NCBI RefSeq assembly: GCF_963666665.1 | Contig: NZ_OY762999.1 | Span: 4,134,001 to 4,198,000 of the forward strand | Length of the DNA: 64,000 nt | Direction: 5' to 3' | DNA from: Maridesulfovibrio sp. | GTDB lineage: Bacteria > Desulfobacterota > Desulfovibrionia > Desulfovibrionales > Desulfovibrionaceae | In this document: in pieces, positions 26,094-34,521 of the stretch | Layout of the letters: each line of letters begins with the position of its first letter | Numbering within the stretch: the first letter of the stretch is position 1 | The notes under the pieces: model-generated | Told to the model about the DNA's origin: nothing | Database searches by the model: none | Seen by the model: only the letters and a program-made list of their open reading frames with translations | Made by a program: the position numbers and the translations under genes

Positions 26094-26797
26094 TGGGCAA
26101 TACCAAGTACAATGTTCTTTTCATGCGTGACGATGACACCGTTAAACGCTACCGCCTTAGTCCTTTTTGGTTGAGGGTTTTGTTCTGGATTGTATTCATG
26201 CTGACTGTCTTTGCCGGTGCCGGTGCATGGGCCGGATACACCTTCTGGGATGAGAATGCTCAACTCAAGCAGGAAAAGATTGAATTGCAGAAGGCTCTTA
26301 ACGATGCTTCCGTGCAGCTTGAGCGGCTGGAGAACGTCAACAAGATTTTAGATTCTTACGATCCTAATGAATTGCAGTCTGTATTGGCCGCTGTTCCGGT
26401 GGAAGAAAAAAAAGTGGAGTCCACACCTGTGGTGGACCTGAATAAACTGCTTTTCTATAAGAACCTGATGCGTGCCGGAGTGGAGAATGTTAAGGTGCGT
26501 AAGTCCGGAGACAGTCTGGCCTTAAGTTTCGATCTTAACAATTTGCAGACTGCATCGGCTTTGAGCGGCCTTGCCACGGTCGAACTGATCGAGAATAACG
26601 GTAAGGGGGTCCAGATTAAGGCCAACCCCAATGATATGTCTTTTCATATTCAGCGTTTTAAGGTTGTTCGCACCCGTTTTGGGCTTCCTTCCGGAAAGTC
26701 TCTGAAAGATGTTTACGGTATTAGATTGATTATTACTACTAAAGAAGGCGAGTTGATTTTCAGTGAAGTATATCCTCTGTCGCGCGTTCTTAATTAG
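26093..26797 (+). CDS. Membrane-anchored coiled-coil protein in the Csd6/Csd4-like operon
   Basis: A 234-residue protein with a short cytoplasmic start, one transmembrane helix near residues 25-48 (VLFWIVFMLTVFAGAGAWAGY), a coiled coil at about 50-85 (LKQEKIELQKALNDASVQLE) and a periplasmic beta-rich domain. I do not recognise the last domain. It overlaps its upstream neighbour by one base and its downstream neighbour by 35 bases, so it probably works with the two wall-trimming proteins, perhaps as a scaffold; that is inference. Confidence 0.8.
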   Translation: MGNTKYNVLFMRDDDTVKRYRLSPFWLRVLFWIVFMLTVFAGAGAWAGYTFWDENAQLKQEKIELQKALNDASVQLERLENVNKILDSYDPNELQSVLAAVPVEEKKVESTPVVDLNKLLFYKNLMRAGVENVKVRKSGDSLALSFDLNNLQTASALSGLATVELIENNGKGVQIKANPNDMSFHIQRFKVVRTRFGLPSGKSLKDVYGIRLIITTKEGELIFSEVYPLSRVLN

Positions 26798-28499
26798 TCT
26801 TTTTATGCTGTGTCTGGCTTTTCCGGCTGCGGCACAGCAGGTAAGGAACTATACATTTTTTGAAGGTACGCAATATCCGCTGCGGGTTACCTGGGTCTTC
26901 GGTGACGAGCCGGGGCCGACAATCATGGTACAGGGCGGTATTCAGGGGGATGAACTTTCAGGTTTTTTTACTGCCCAGCTGCTGACCCGCTGCAACGTGC
27001 GCAAGGGTAATCTTATCATTGTCCCCCGTGCCAATGAGCCGTCCATTTTACGCCGTACCCGCCAGATAAACGTCGACTTGAATCGTCGTTTCGACAAAGA
27101 ATACAACAGCTTTTACGAGGATCGCCTTGCCCGGGCGATCCGTTTTCTTATCGGTGGAGCCGAAGGTTTTATCCATCTTCACGAGGGTAGCGGTTTTTAT
27201 AATCCAAAGTATGTTAATACCTTGCGCAATCCTAACCGTTATGGTCAGTCATTAATTATTGATGCCGCTGTTTACAAAGGCATCCAGCTGGCTGAAATGT
27301 GCGAACGCACGATTAATAAGCTTAATAGCGAAATTAATAATAAGTCTTACTGGTTTACACTTTTCAATACCAAAACTTTCGCTAAGGCCACCCAATATCC
27401 GGAAATGTTAAAATCCCTGACCTGCTATGCTCTGCACGAGCGGGGTATTCCGGCCATGGCTGTTGAGGTCAGCAAGGATATTATGGATCTGGGCTGGAAA
27501 GTTCGCCAGCAGCTGCGGGCTACTGTCTACCTGTTGCACGAATTTGGTCTCGATCTTGAAGTTCCTGAGTTTTCTTTTCCTAAATCCCAGAACGGGCAGG
27601 GCTTTGAAGTTTTGATCAATGGTAAGCCTTTGCGGGGAAAAAGCATTGAGCTGGTCCGTGGGGCACCTGTTTCAACTTCCGGGAAGACTACGGTTGATTC
27701 TGAACTGGAGCCCGCTGTGGCTGTATTTGCCAGCGACCGCCCGAACCTGAACCTGCTTACTGCTCCGCGTATGGCTTTGTCTCAGTTTCCGGTACTTGAA
27801 GTGCGTATTGACGGAAACAGACAGGCCTCAGCTAATGTGCGCTGGAAGGGCAGCAAGCCTGATCTTCCGGAAGTAAACGGTCCGGTTTTCCTCTGCTGGT
27901 TGAATGGTCAGCCCCGGTTTATAAGCGCCGGGGGAACTCTGCAGGCGGTCGAAGGGGATCAGATTATTCTGGAAGGAATTCTCGGCAGCAGCAAAGAGGA
28001 AATTCTCAACCTCAAGGGTTTTGTGGCTTCCGTAATGGTTAACAGCGGTCAGGATGTCGGACACGAGATTATAGCTGATCCATCCAATTTCATGGAAAAA
28101 TACATGCTTAAAGGTCCTGACGGTATCTCCCGTTACCGGGTTGTGCGCGAAACCCCCGGCAAGGAACGTACAGAATTTTATATTTCCATAGTACCCCGCG
28201 AAATCAAGGCCCTTGAGTTGGCAGCCGAAGAAGACAGGTCTGATTTCGTCAACTGGACAGATGGAGAAGTCAGGCAGGTCAGCCCTGACTCCTATGTCTT
28301 GAAAGATGTCTGGAGTAACGGCGAACGTTGCAAGATCCAGCCTTTTGTGGATAATATCCCCATTTCATGGGGTGAAACCTTTGACGTTAAGGCCGGAAAG
28401 GAAACGGTCTTGACCATGCGTCATACCACAACATTTGTTCCGGTAGGCCGGATGGTGTTCAGGGGAACGGATTATCTGCAGAGTAAACTTGAGCAGTAA
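26763..28499 (+). CDS. Csd4/Pgp1-like M99 (M14-fold) peptidoglycan carboxypeptidase
   Basis: A 578-residue exported protein; the signal peptide ends at FPAAA. The zinc site reads GGIQGDE (Gln 61, Glu 64) with LHEGSGF (His 140). The replacement of the usual M14 His by Gln is the hallmark of MEROPS M99 enzymes such as H. pylori Csd4, which cut the tripeptide to a dipeptide and set helical cell shape. The C-terminal 300 residues contain beta-rich, Ig-like modules. The start is a GTG inside the preceding gene; ATG 26805 would remove most of the signal peptide. Confidence 0.85.
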   Translation: MKYILCRAFLISLFMLCLAFPAAAQQVRNYTFFEGTQYPLRVTWVFGDEPGPTIMVQGGIQGDELSGFFTAQLLTRCNVRKGNLIIVPRANEPSILRRTRQINVDLNRRFDKEYNSFYEDRLARAIRFLIGGAEGFIHLHEGSGFYNPKYVNTLRNPNRYGQSLIIDAAVYKGIQLAEMCERTINKLNSEINNKSYWFTLFNTKTFAKATQYPEMLKSLTCYALHERGIPAMAVEVSKDIMDLGWKVRQQLRATVYLLHEFGLDLEVPEFSFPKSQNGQGFEVLINGKPLRGKSIELVRGAPVSTSGKTTVDSELEPAVAVFASDRPNLNLLTAPRMALSQFPVLEVRIDGNRQASANVRWKGSKPDLPEVNGPVFLCWLNGQPRFISAGGTLQAVEGDQIILEGILGSSKEEILNLKGFVASVMVNSGQDVGHEIIADPSNFMEKYMLKGPDGISRYRVVRETPGKERTEFYISIVPREIKALELAAEEDRSDFVNWTDGEVRQVSPDSYVLKDVWSNGERCKIQPFVDNIPISWGETFDVKAGKETVLTMRHTTTFVPVGRMVFRGTDYLQSKLEQ

Positions 28500-28527
28500 A
28501 TGAAATAAGCTGGAAGGGAGAAGTGTA

Positions 28528-29337
28528 ATGAAGCCAGAATTTGAAACCTGCTACGTTAATCTCCCCCTGCGCTATATTTACAACTCTCCTGAGTATCTAG
28601 ATTTTTTCATTGAAAATTCAATACAGCCTGAATTAGGCTTGGATTGTTTGGGCGATGAATGTTTGAGCATGGATTGGCTGATTTCCATACGGGATCGTCT
28701 TGAAGAAGCCGAATTGAAATGCACGGTACATCTGCCGTTTCTTGATCTCAAGCCGTCCAGCCTGAACCCTGCCATTCGTAACGCCTCTATCGATACTTTG
28801 CTCACAGCCTTTGAGCTGGCAAAATTTTTCTCTCCGCAACGGATGGTTTTGCATCCGTCATTTACATCGTGGCTTGAGCCGCCTCTTTTTGAACGTTCTT
28901 ATACAAATTGCGTGGAAGGTATTCGCCGCCTGAGCAATTCGTGGCCTGACCATCCGCCGCTTTGCCTTGAGAATACCTATGAATTTACACCGGACGCCAT
29001 TGTGCGGCTGGTAACAGATTTGGACCGTGACAATATCGGTATCTGTTTTGATCTCGGACACTGGTTTTCTTTTTCCAAAGGAGCAGAACATGATGATTTT
29101 GATCTCTGGTTCAATGCATTTGCGCCGCACATAAAACATGTGCATCTACATGATAATCACGGCAGCAAGGATGAACATCTTGCTCTCGGACGTGGAAGTA
29201 TGAATTGGAATTACATAATTTCACGCATAGGTGAAATAGATCCCCTACCGACTTTTACCCTTGAGCCGCACAACCGTGAAGATTTTGACGTAACGTATTC
29301 TTATTTTCGCGAACATGTAGCTGCCAAATTGTTTTAA
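28528..29337 (+). CDS. Sugar phosphate isomerase/epimerase-like TIM-barrel protein
   Basis: A 269-residue protein of the xylose isomerase-like/AP endonuclease 2 superfamily. Metal-ligand positions are visible in MVLHPS, LCLENTYE, GICFDLGHWF and HIKHVHLHDNHG, and TLEPHN near the end. It is cytoplasmic. The substrate is unknown. It follows the M99 gene by 28 bases on the same strand, so it may be part of that operon. GGAAGGGAG precedes ATG 28528. Confidence 0.85.
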   Translation: MKPEFETCYVNLPLRYIYNSPEYLDFFIENSIQPELGLDCLGDECLSMDWLISIRDRLEEAELKCTVHLPFLDLKPSSLNPAIRNASIDTLLTAFELAKFFSPQRMVLHPSFTSWLEPPLFERSYTNCVEGIRRLSNSWPDHPPLCLENTYEFTPDAIVRLVTDLDRDNIGICFDLGHWFSFSKGAEHDDFDLWFNAFAPHIKHVHLHDNHGSKDEHLALGRGSMNWNYIISRIGEIDPLPTFTLEPHNREDFDVTYSYFREHVAAKLF

Positions 29338-29355
29338 AAACTATATTTCAGGCAA

Positions 29356-29394
29356 AAAAAGTCCCCGCAGAGTTTAACTTTGCGGGGACTTTTT
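29356..29394. terminator. Bidirectional terminator
   Basis: AAAAAGTCCCCGCA (29356-29369) pairs with TGCGGGGACTTTTT (29381-29394) between convergent genes, with T-tracts on both strands. Confidence 0.94.
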
Positions 29395-29405
29395 GTTTGA
29401 TTTTC

Positions 29406-30743
29406 CTAAGTCCCGATCATTTTTTCAGGCAGATAGAATACAATTTCCGGGAATATTGTTACCAGAATTACCATCAGAACCATGATTACGAAGAAAGGGA
29501 AGGTCGCCTTGAGGATGTCTTTTACATCGTCACCGGTAATATACTGGATGACAAAGATGGAGAATCCGACAGGCGGTGTTACCTGCGACAGCTCAACCAT
29601 GAATACTACGAAAATACCAAACCAGAGCGGGTCGAATCCTGCTGCGATTACAATGGGCAGCACGATCGGCAGGGTCATGACCACAATGGATATGCCGTCG
29701 AGGATCATGCCGAGCATGACGTACATGATGCCGAGCACGAAGATGAGCATGTACGGTGAGAGGTTCAGCGTGGCGATGTATTTGCTGAGTGCTGTTGCAA
29801 TGCCGAGGAATCCGACAACCTGAGAAAGGAAGGCCGCACCGCAGATAATGAAGCAGATCATGCCGCTTGTTTTTACTGCTGAGAGCAGGGCTTCCTTGAA
29901 ATTGGAAAGAGTCAGGTTCTTGAACCAGAAGGCAATACCTAAAGCACCGAGAACACCGATTACAGCTGCTTCGGTCGGGGTGGTCAATCCGGCATAGATG
30001 CCGCCGAGAACCACGGTTATGAGCAGGAAAACCGGAAAAAGATCCTTTAATGATTCAATACGCTGGGCAGTAGTGAACTCTTCCTTGTCCTGCGGAACCA
30101 GTGTGGGGTCCATCATGCAACGCACAATGATGTATACGGAATATACACCAGCAAGGGTCAGTCCCGGAATAACTCCGGCAATGAAAAGCTGGCCGATGGA
30201 TGTGTCGGACAGGATGCCGTAGATGATCATAATCAGGCTGGGCGGGATCAAAAAGCCCAGAGTCCCGGAGCCAGCAAGTGAGCCGATGGCAAGGCTCTTA
30301 TGGTAACCGCGTTCGGAAAGTTCATTGAAGGTAATCTTACCGACAGTGGCGGTAGTAGCCGCACTGGAACCGGACACTGCTGCGAAAAGTGAGCAGGCCA
30401 CAACATTAATGTGGTAGAGGCGGCCCGGGATGTTGGACAGCCATGGCACCAGCCCGTTGAGCAGGCGGGTGGAAATGGATGTGCGGTACAAAATCTCGCC
30501 CATAAGAATGAACAGGGGCAGGGCCGAAAGGGGCCATGAGTTCATGGTGTTCCACAGGGAGTTAGCCATGAGGTCGCCGATTTTATCCCACACGGAAATG
30601 GTCGGCGGCAGGTTCATCTTGCAGAAGAGCATGCCGCAGATGGCAGCTGCATAGAGAGAAAATCCGATCCAGAGGCCGAAAAGCAGAAAGATAACCATAG
30701 CCCCTACAAGGACAACGGCCAGCATCAAGGGATCACTTATCAT
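29406..30743 (-). CDS. dctM: TRAP transporter large permease DctM (second system)
   Basis: A 445-residue DctM protein with about 12 helices. Recognisable regions are VVACSLFAAVSGSSAATTATVG, GTLGFLIPPSLIMIIYG, TTPTEAAVIG and the final SQVTPPVGFSIFV. ATG 30743 overlaps the dctQ stop by 11 bases, a tighter coupling than in the first TRAP operon. It probably serves the hyuAB genes that diverge from this operon. Confidence 0.94.
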   Translation of the reverse strand: MISDPLMLAVVLVGAMVIFLLFGLWIGFSLYAAAICGMLFCKMNLPPTISVWDKIGDLMANSLWNTMNSWPLSALPLFILMGEILYRTSISTRLLNGLVPWLSNIPGRLYHINVVACSLFAAVSGSSAATTATVGKITFNELSERGYHKSLAIGSLAGSGTLGFLIPPSLIMIIYGILSDTSIGQLFIAGVIPGLTLAGVYSVYIIVRCMMDPTLVPQDKEEFTTAQRIESLKDLFPVFLLITVVLGGIYAGLTTPTEAAVIGVLGALGIAFWFKNLTLSNFKEALLSAVKTSGMICFIICGAAFLSQVVGFLGIATALSKYIATLNLSPYMLIFVLGIMYVMLGMILDGISIVVMTLPIVLPIVIAAGFDPLWFGIFVVFMVELSQVTPPVGFSIFVIQYITGDDVKDILKATFPFFVIMVLMVILVTIFPEIVFYLPEKMIGT

Positions 30744-31218
30744 TAATAGCTCTCCTGGCAATAAAGGCGATAATCTGGAGCAGAAGCAGGGCCAGTCCGA
30801 CAGGAATAGCCAGTTGCGGAATCCAGAGCGGGGTTTCGGCAATGGTGTCCGCTGTCATTTCAAGGTCCCATGTTTCATAGACCATCTGCACAGTGTAATT
30901 CAGGGCAAATGCGGTGAGTGCAGCTCCGATGAGTCCGGAAATGATGTCAGCGATCCGTTTGCCGTTCTCGGAAAAATGGGAGGTGAGCAAATTGATCCTG
31001 ATCAGACCGTTCTCTTTCATGGTGTAAGCAAGACCGGTAAGAATCAGATAAACGAGGGCATAGCCACCGTATTCACTGGAAACAAGTGTGGATGTATTCA
31101 GCACAGAACGCAGAAAAATTTCAATGACCACTAGACAGACAATGAAGATCATTCCGGCAGCTGAAAGAAAGGCCCCTCCAATGGAGAGGCCTTCGATTAA
31201 CCTGATAATTGCACGCAT
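30733..31218 (-). CDS. dctQ: TRAP transporter small permease DctQ (second system)
   Basis: A 161-residue protein with four hydrophobic segments. It has the DctQ pattern YTMKENGLIRINLLTSHF after helix 2 and a Trp-Ile-Pro-Gln motif (TPLWIPQLAIPVG) before helix 4. It lies 6 bases after dctP and overlaps dctM. Confidence 0.9.
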   Translation of the reverse strand: MRAIIRLIEGLSIGGAFLSAAGMIFIVCLVVIEIFLRSVLNTSTLVSSEYGGYALVYLILTGLAYTMKENGLIRINLLTSHFSENGKRIADIISGLIGAALTAFALNYTVQMVYETWDLEMTADTIAETPLWIPQLAIPVGLALLLLQIIAFIARRAINDK

Positions 31219-31224
31219 AGAATT

Positions 31225-32199
31225 CTACTTTTCGTAAGCCTTGATGGCTGCTTTAAAACCTTTCTTTGCACCTTTGAGGGTGTTTTCGAGCATAAGCTTG
31301 GCATCGCTGTTCAGCATGTCGCTGATTTCCTTGGAAGGTTCTGAAATAACAATGCCTTTTTCTTCAAGGATTTTGAGAGAATCATCGTTGCTTTTTGCAG
31401 ACTGCTCCCACTGGTATGCTTCAATTTCTGCAGCAGCTTTGAGCATTGCTTCCTGCTGTTTGGGATTCAGGGCATCCCAGTAATCCTGGTTGATGACCAT
31501 CATGTTCAGGGGGAATGCGTAGTTAATTTTAGTGAAATATTTAAGGTTTTCCCAGAATTTGCCGTCTTTGCCGGATACTGCGGAGGTCAGGACGGAATCA
31601 ACAAGTCCGGTCTGCAGTGCGGAATAAAGTTCTCCCCAGGGCAGGGACATGGGGCTGGCACCAACTGCGCGGAGCAGTTCTGCGCCGTTTTTATCGTAAG
31701 TACGGGTCTTCAGGCCTTCGAGGTCAGCTACGTTGTTCAGCGGTTTCTTGGTGAAAAGTCCACTGGGAGGCCAAGGTGCGGCGTAGAGCATTTTCTGATT
31801 CCAGCGGCGGCAGGCTTTATCATAATAAGGTTTGGTTGCTTCGTAGAGTTTTTTTGCTTCAGCGTAGTCTTTTGCCAACAGGGGCATGGAGCTTACGCCG
31901 AAAACCTGATCGGAACCGGAAACAACACCCATGAGAATATCGGACATGGGCAGGGTGCCGTCTTTAACGGTTTTAAGAAGTTCGGGGCCCTTGAAACCGA
32001 GACTTCCGCCGGGGTGGACGGTTATCTGCACTGAACCGGAGGTGTACTCAGCTACTTTGTCTGCAAAGAGCTTGGCGCCTTGGGAATGGAAGTTGGTAGC
32101 TCCGTAGATGGCATTACAGTCCATCTTCAGGTCTGCAGCCTGAGCAGAAATGGCAAATGCCAGAACCATGAGTAAGGAAGTGATGATCCGTTTTAACAT
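31225..32199 (-). CDS. dctP: TRAP transporter solute-binding protein DctP (second system)
   Basis: A 324-residue periplasmic protein; the signal peptide ends at ISAQA. It has the DctP fold markers GAKLFADKVAEYTSG, VTVHPGGSLG-like start, LEGLKTRTYDKNGAELLRAV and GASPMSLPWGELYSAL. A GGAGG lies about seven bases before ATG 32199. The divergent hyuAB genes suggest a hydantoin, 5-oxoproline or related lactam/amide as ligand, which is inference from neighbourhood. Confidence 0.93.
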   Translation of the reverse strand: MLKRIITSLLMVLAFAISAQAADLKMDCNAIYGATNFHSQGAKLFADKVAEYTSGSVQITVHPGGSLGFKGPELLKTVKDGTLPMSDILMGVVSGSDQVFGVSSMPLLAKDYAEAKKLYEATKPYYDKACRRWNQKMLYAAPWPPSGLFTKKPLNNVADLEGLKTRTYDKNGAELLRAVGASPMSLPWGELYSALQTGLVDSVLTSAVSGKDGKFWENLKYFTKINYAFPLNMMVINQDYWDALNPKQQEAMLKAAAEIEAYQWEQSAKSNDDSLKILEEKGIVISEPSKEISDMLNSDAKLMLENTLKGAKKGFKAAIKAYEK

Positions 32200-32532
32200 G
32201 AGAGACCTCCGTGTTGAATTTTTGCTTTTTTGTTATTTGAAAAATACTTTTCTTAAAAATGTCCGTTATTTAGATTTTAATGTTTAGTAAAAATTAAAAA
32301 ACTCGAAAAAAAGGAAACGGTTTTTGCGAGTATTTTAAAAATAGATAATTTGTTTTTGGGGACGATTTTGTGAATCAAGAGTGTTTATACACACAATTTT
32401 ACAAAAATAAAATCTTTTAAATGTGGACAAAATTGGGTAATGTTCGCTCGAATCGAACAATATACGCTTATGAAAATGACAAATAGCAAATCATGCTAGA
32501 GCGATTTATAAATACTTAGCGGAGGATGTATA
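32200..32532. promoter_or_regulatory. Divergent control region between TRAP and hyuAB operons, with a palindrome
   Basis: A 333-bp A+T-rich region. At 32441-32459 TGTTCG and CGAACA form a perfect inverted repeat with a seven-base spacer, 74 bases before hyuA, a plausible operator. A second short symmetry GTGT-TTAT-ACAC lies at 32381-32392. No regulator gene is adjacent. GGAGG at 32521-32525 is the hyuA ribosome binding site. Confidence 0.5.
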
Positions 32533-34503
32533 GTGCTGATAATTGGAGTAGATACCGGAGGAACATTTACCGATTTTATTTATAAGGATGGAGATAAATG
32601 GGGCGTGCATAAACGTCTTTCAACTCCCCACGATCCTTCCGAAGCCGTAATTAATGGCATCAAGCATATCGCCGGAGAACGGGCTGTTCAAGTGGTCCAT
32701 GGCTCCACAGTCGCCACCAACGCAATCCTTGAGCGGAAAGGTGTAAAGACCGCTTTGATCACCAATGAGGGTTTTGAAGATGTGATTCAAATCGGACGAC
32801 AGAATCGTTCCGACCTCTATGATTTATCTTTTTGTAAAAAGCCGCATATTGTTCCTTCTGATCTTCGCTTCGGAATAACCGGAAGAATTGATCACGAAGG
32901 AAATGAAATTGAGCCATTTTCTGAAGAAAACGTGCAAGTTATTCTGCAAAGAATTAAAGATTCAGGTGTTGAATCAGTCGCACTTTGTCTTCTTTTTTCA
33001 TATTTAAATCCCGATCATGAGAACAGAATGCGCGAACTTTTGGACGCCGTTGGTGTCCCTGTTTCTGTTTCGCATGAAATTCTGGCTGAATTCCGTGAGT
33101 TTGAGCGTACTTCCACGACAGTTATCAACGCTTATGTCTCACCGAAAATGACCAAGTATCTGACTAAGTTGCAGAAGACTCTCGGTGATGATCCCCTGCG
33201 AATCATGCAGAGCAACGGCGGTTCCATCTCCGCAGAGACTGCCATGAATGAGTCTGTACGGACCATTCTTTCCGGTCCTGCAGGCGGCGCTGTCGGTGCA
33301 CATGCTATCGGGCAGATGGCGGGATATGACCGTCTGATCACCTTCGATATGGGCGGAACTTCTTCTGATGTTGCATTAATTAATGAAGAGCTGCCCCTGA
33401 CCTTGGAGTCCGCAATTGAGGATTATCCGGTCAAGGTTCCCATGATCGACATCCATACCGTGGGGGCCGGCGGCGGTTCCATTGCCCGCCTTGATGCCGG
33501 CGGCTCACTGACTGTAGGCCCTGAAAGTGCGGGTGCTGATCCCGGACCGATCTGCTACGGCAAAGGTTCTGAAATCACCGTTACCGATGCCAACCTTTAT
33601 CTTGGCCGCCTCATTCCCGAACATTTCCTCGGCGGGGAAATGTCCCTTGAGACTGAAAAGCTGAATAAGGCCATGGAAGTAATGGCTGAAAAAGCCGGGC
33701 TTACTCCGGTTGAACTGGCCGAAGGTATCCTCGATATCGCCAACACCAACATGGAACGCGCTATCCGCGTGATTTCTGTTGAACGCGGCTTTGACCCCCG
33801 CGAATTCACCATGTTCTCCTTCGGCGGTGCGGGCGGCATGCACTGTGCCTTCCTTGCCAAGCTGCTCTCCATTCCCAAGCTGTTCATTCCTAACAACCCC
33901 GGTATTCTTTCCGCTGTAGGTATGGTCATGGCTGACGTTATCAAGGATTACTCCCTGACCGTTATGCGTGACCAGCACAACACCAACGATGTGGATCTTG
34001 AAGAGCTTTTTGCTCCGTTGGAAGCGCAGGGACGTGCTGATCTTGCCGAAGAAGGATTTGCTTCTGATGACATCATTGTCGAGCGTTTTCTGGACATGCG
34101 TTATCAGGGACAGTCTTTTGAGATTATCGTGCCTTTCAGCGGTGATTGGATTGAAGAATTCTCCCGCCTGCATAAGCAGAATTACGGCTACCGCAACGAC
34201 AACAAAACCGTTGAAATCGTTAATATCCGCTTGCGTACCAAGGGCATGCCTACCAAGCCGGAGTTCCCGGAAGCGGGTGCGCTGGTTGCTGAAATGGATC
34301 CCGAAGCACTGCTCGGCACCACTGAGACCATATTTGACTCCACCAAGATGGAAACACGCATTCTCAACCGTGAGAAACTGCGCCCCGGCAACAAGGTCGA
34401 CGGTCCGGCAATTATTATCGAATACAGCTCCACTCTGGTTATCCCGCCCTTTGCCAAGGGTGAGGTCGATCCTTACGGTAACCTTATTTTCGACATCGAG
34501 TAG
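32533..34503 (+). CDS. hyuA: HyuA-type hydantoinase/oxoprolinase subunit A
   Basis: A 656-residue ATP-dependent amidohydrolase subunit starting at GTG 32533. It opens with the family phosphate-binding motif GVDTGGTFTDF, followed by VHGSTVATNAILERKG, and LSGPAGGAVGA and TFDMGGTSSDVAL in the middle. With HyuB it hydrolyses five-membered lactams or hydantoins (N-methylhydantoin, 5-oxoproline); acetone carboxylase alpha-type relatives differ in length. The true substrate is not deducible. Confidence 0.93.
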   Translation: MLIIGVDTGGTFTDFIYKDGDKWGVHKRLSTPHDPSEAVINGIKHIAGERAVQVVHGSTVATNAILERKGVKTALITNEGFEDVIQIGRQNRSDLYDLSFCKKPHIVPSDLRFGITGRIDHEGNEIEPFSEENVQVILQRIKDSGVESVALCLLFSYLNPDHENRMRELLDAVGVPVSVSHEILAEFREFERTSTTVINAYVSPKMTKYLTKLQKTLGDDPLRIMQSNGGSISAETAMNESVRTILSGPAGGAVGAHAIGQMAGYDRLITFDMGGTSSDVALINEELPLTLESAIEDYPVKVPMIDIHTVGAGGGSIARLDAGGSLTVGPESAGADPGPICYGKGSEITVTDANLYLGRLIPEHFLGGEMSLETEKLNKAMEVMAEKAGLTPVELAEGILDIANTNMERAIRVISVERGFDPREFTMFSFGGAGGMHCAFLAKLLSIPKLFIPNNPGILSAVGMVMADVIKDYSLTVMRDQHNTNDVDLEELFAPLEAQGRADLAEEGFASDDIIVERFLDMRYQGQSFEIIVPFSGDWIEEFSRLHKQNYGYRNDNKTVEIVNIRLRTKGMPTKPEFPEAGALVAEMDPEALLGTTETIFDSTKMETRILNREKLRPGNKVDGPAIIIEYSSTLVIPPFAKGEVDPYGNLIFDIE

Positions 34504-34521
34504 TCAGGAGGTTTATATATA

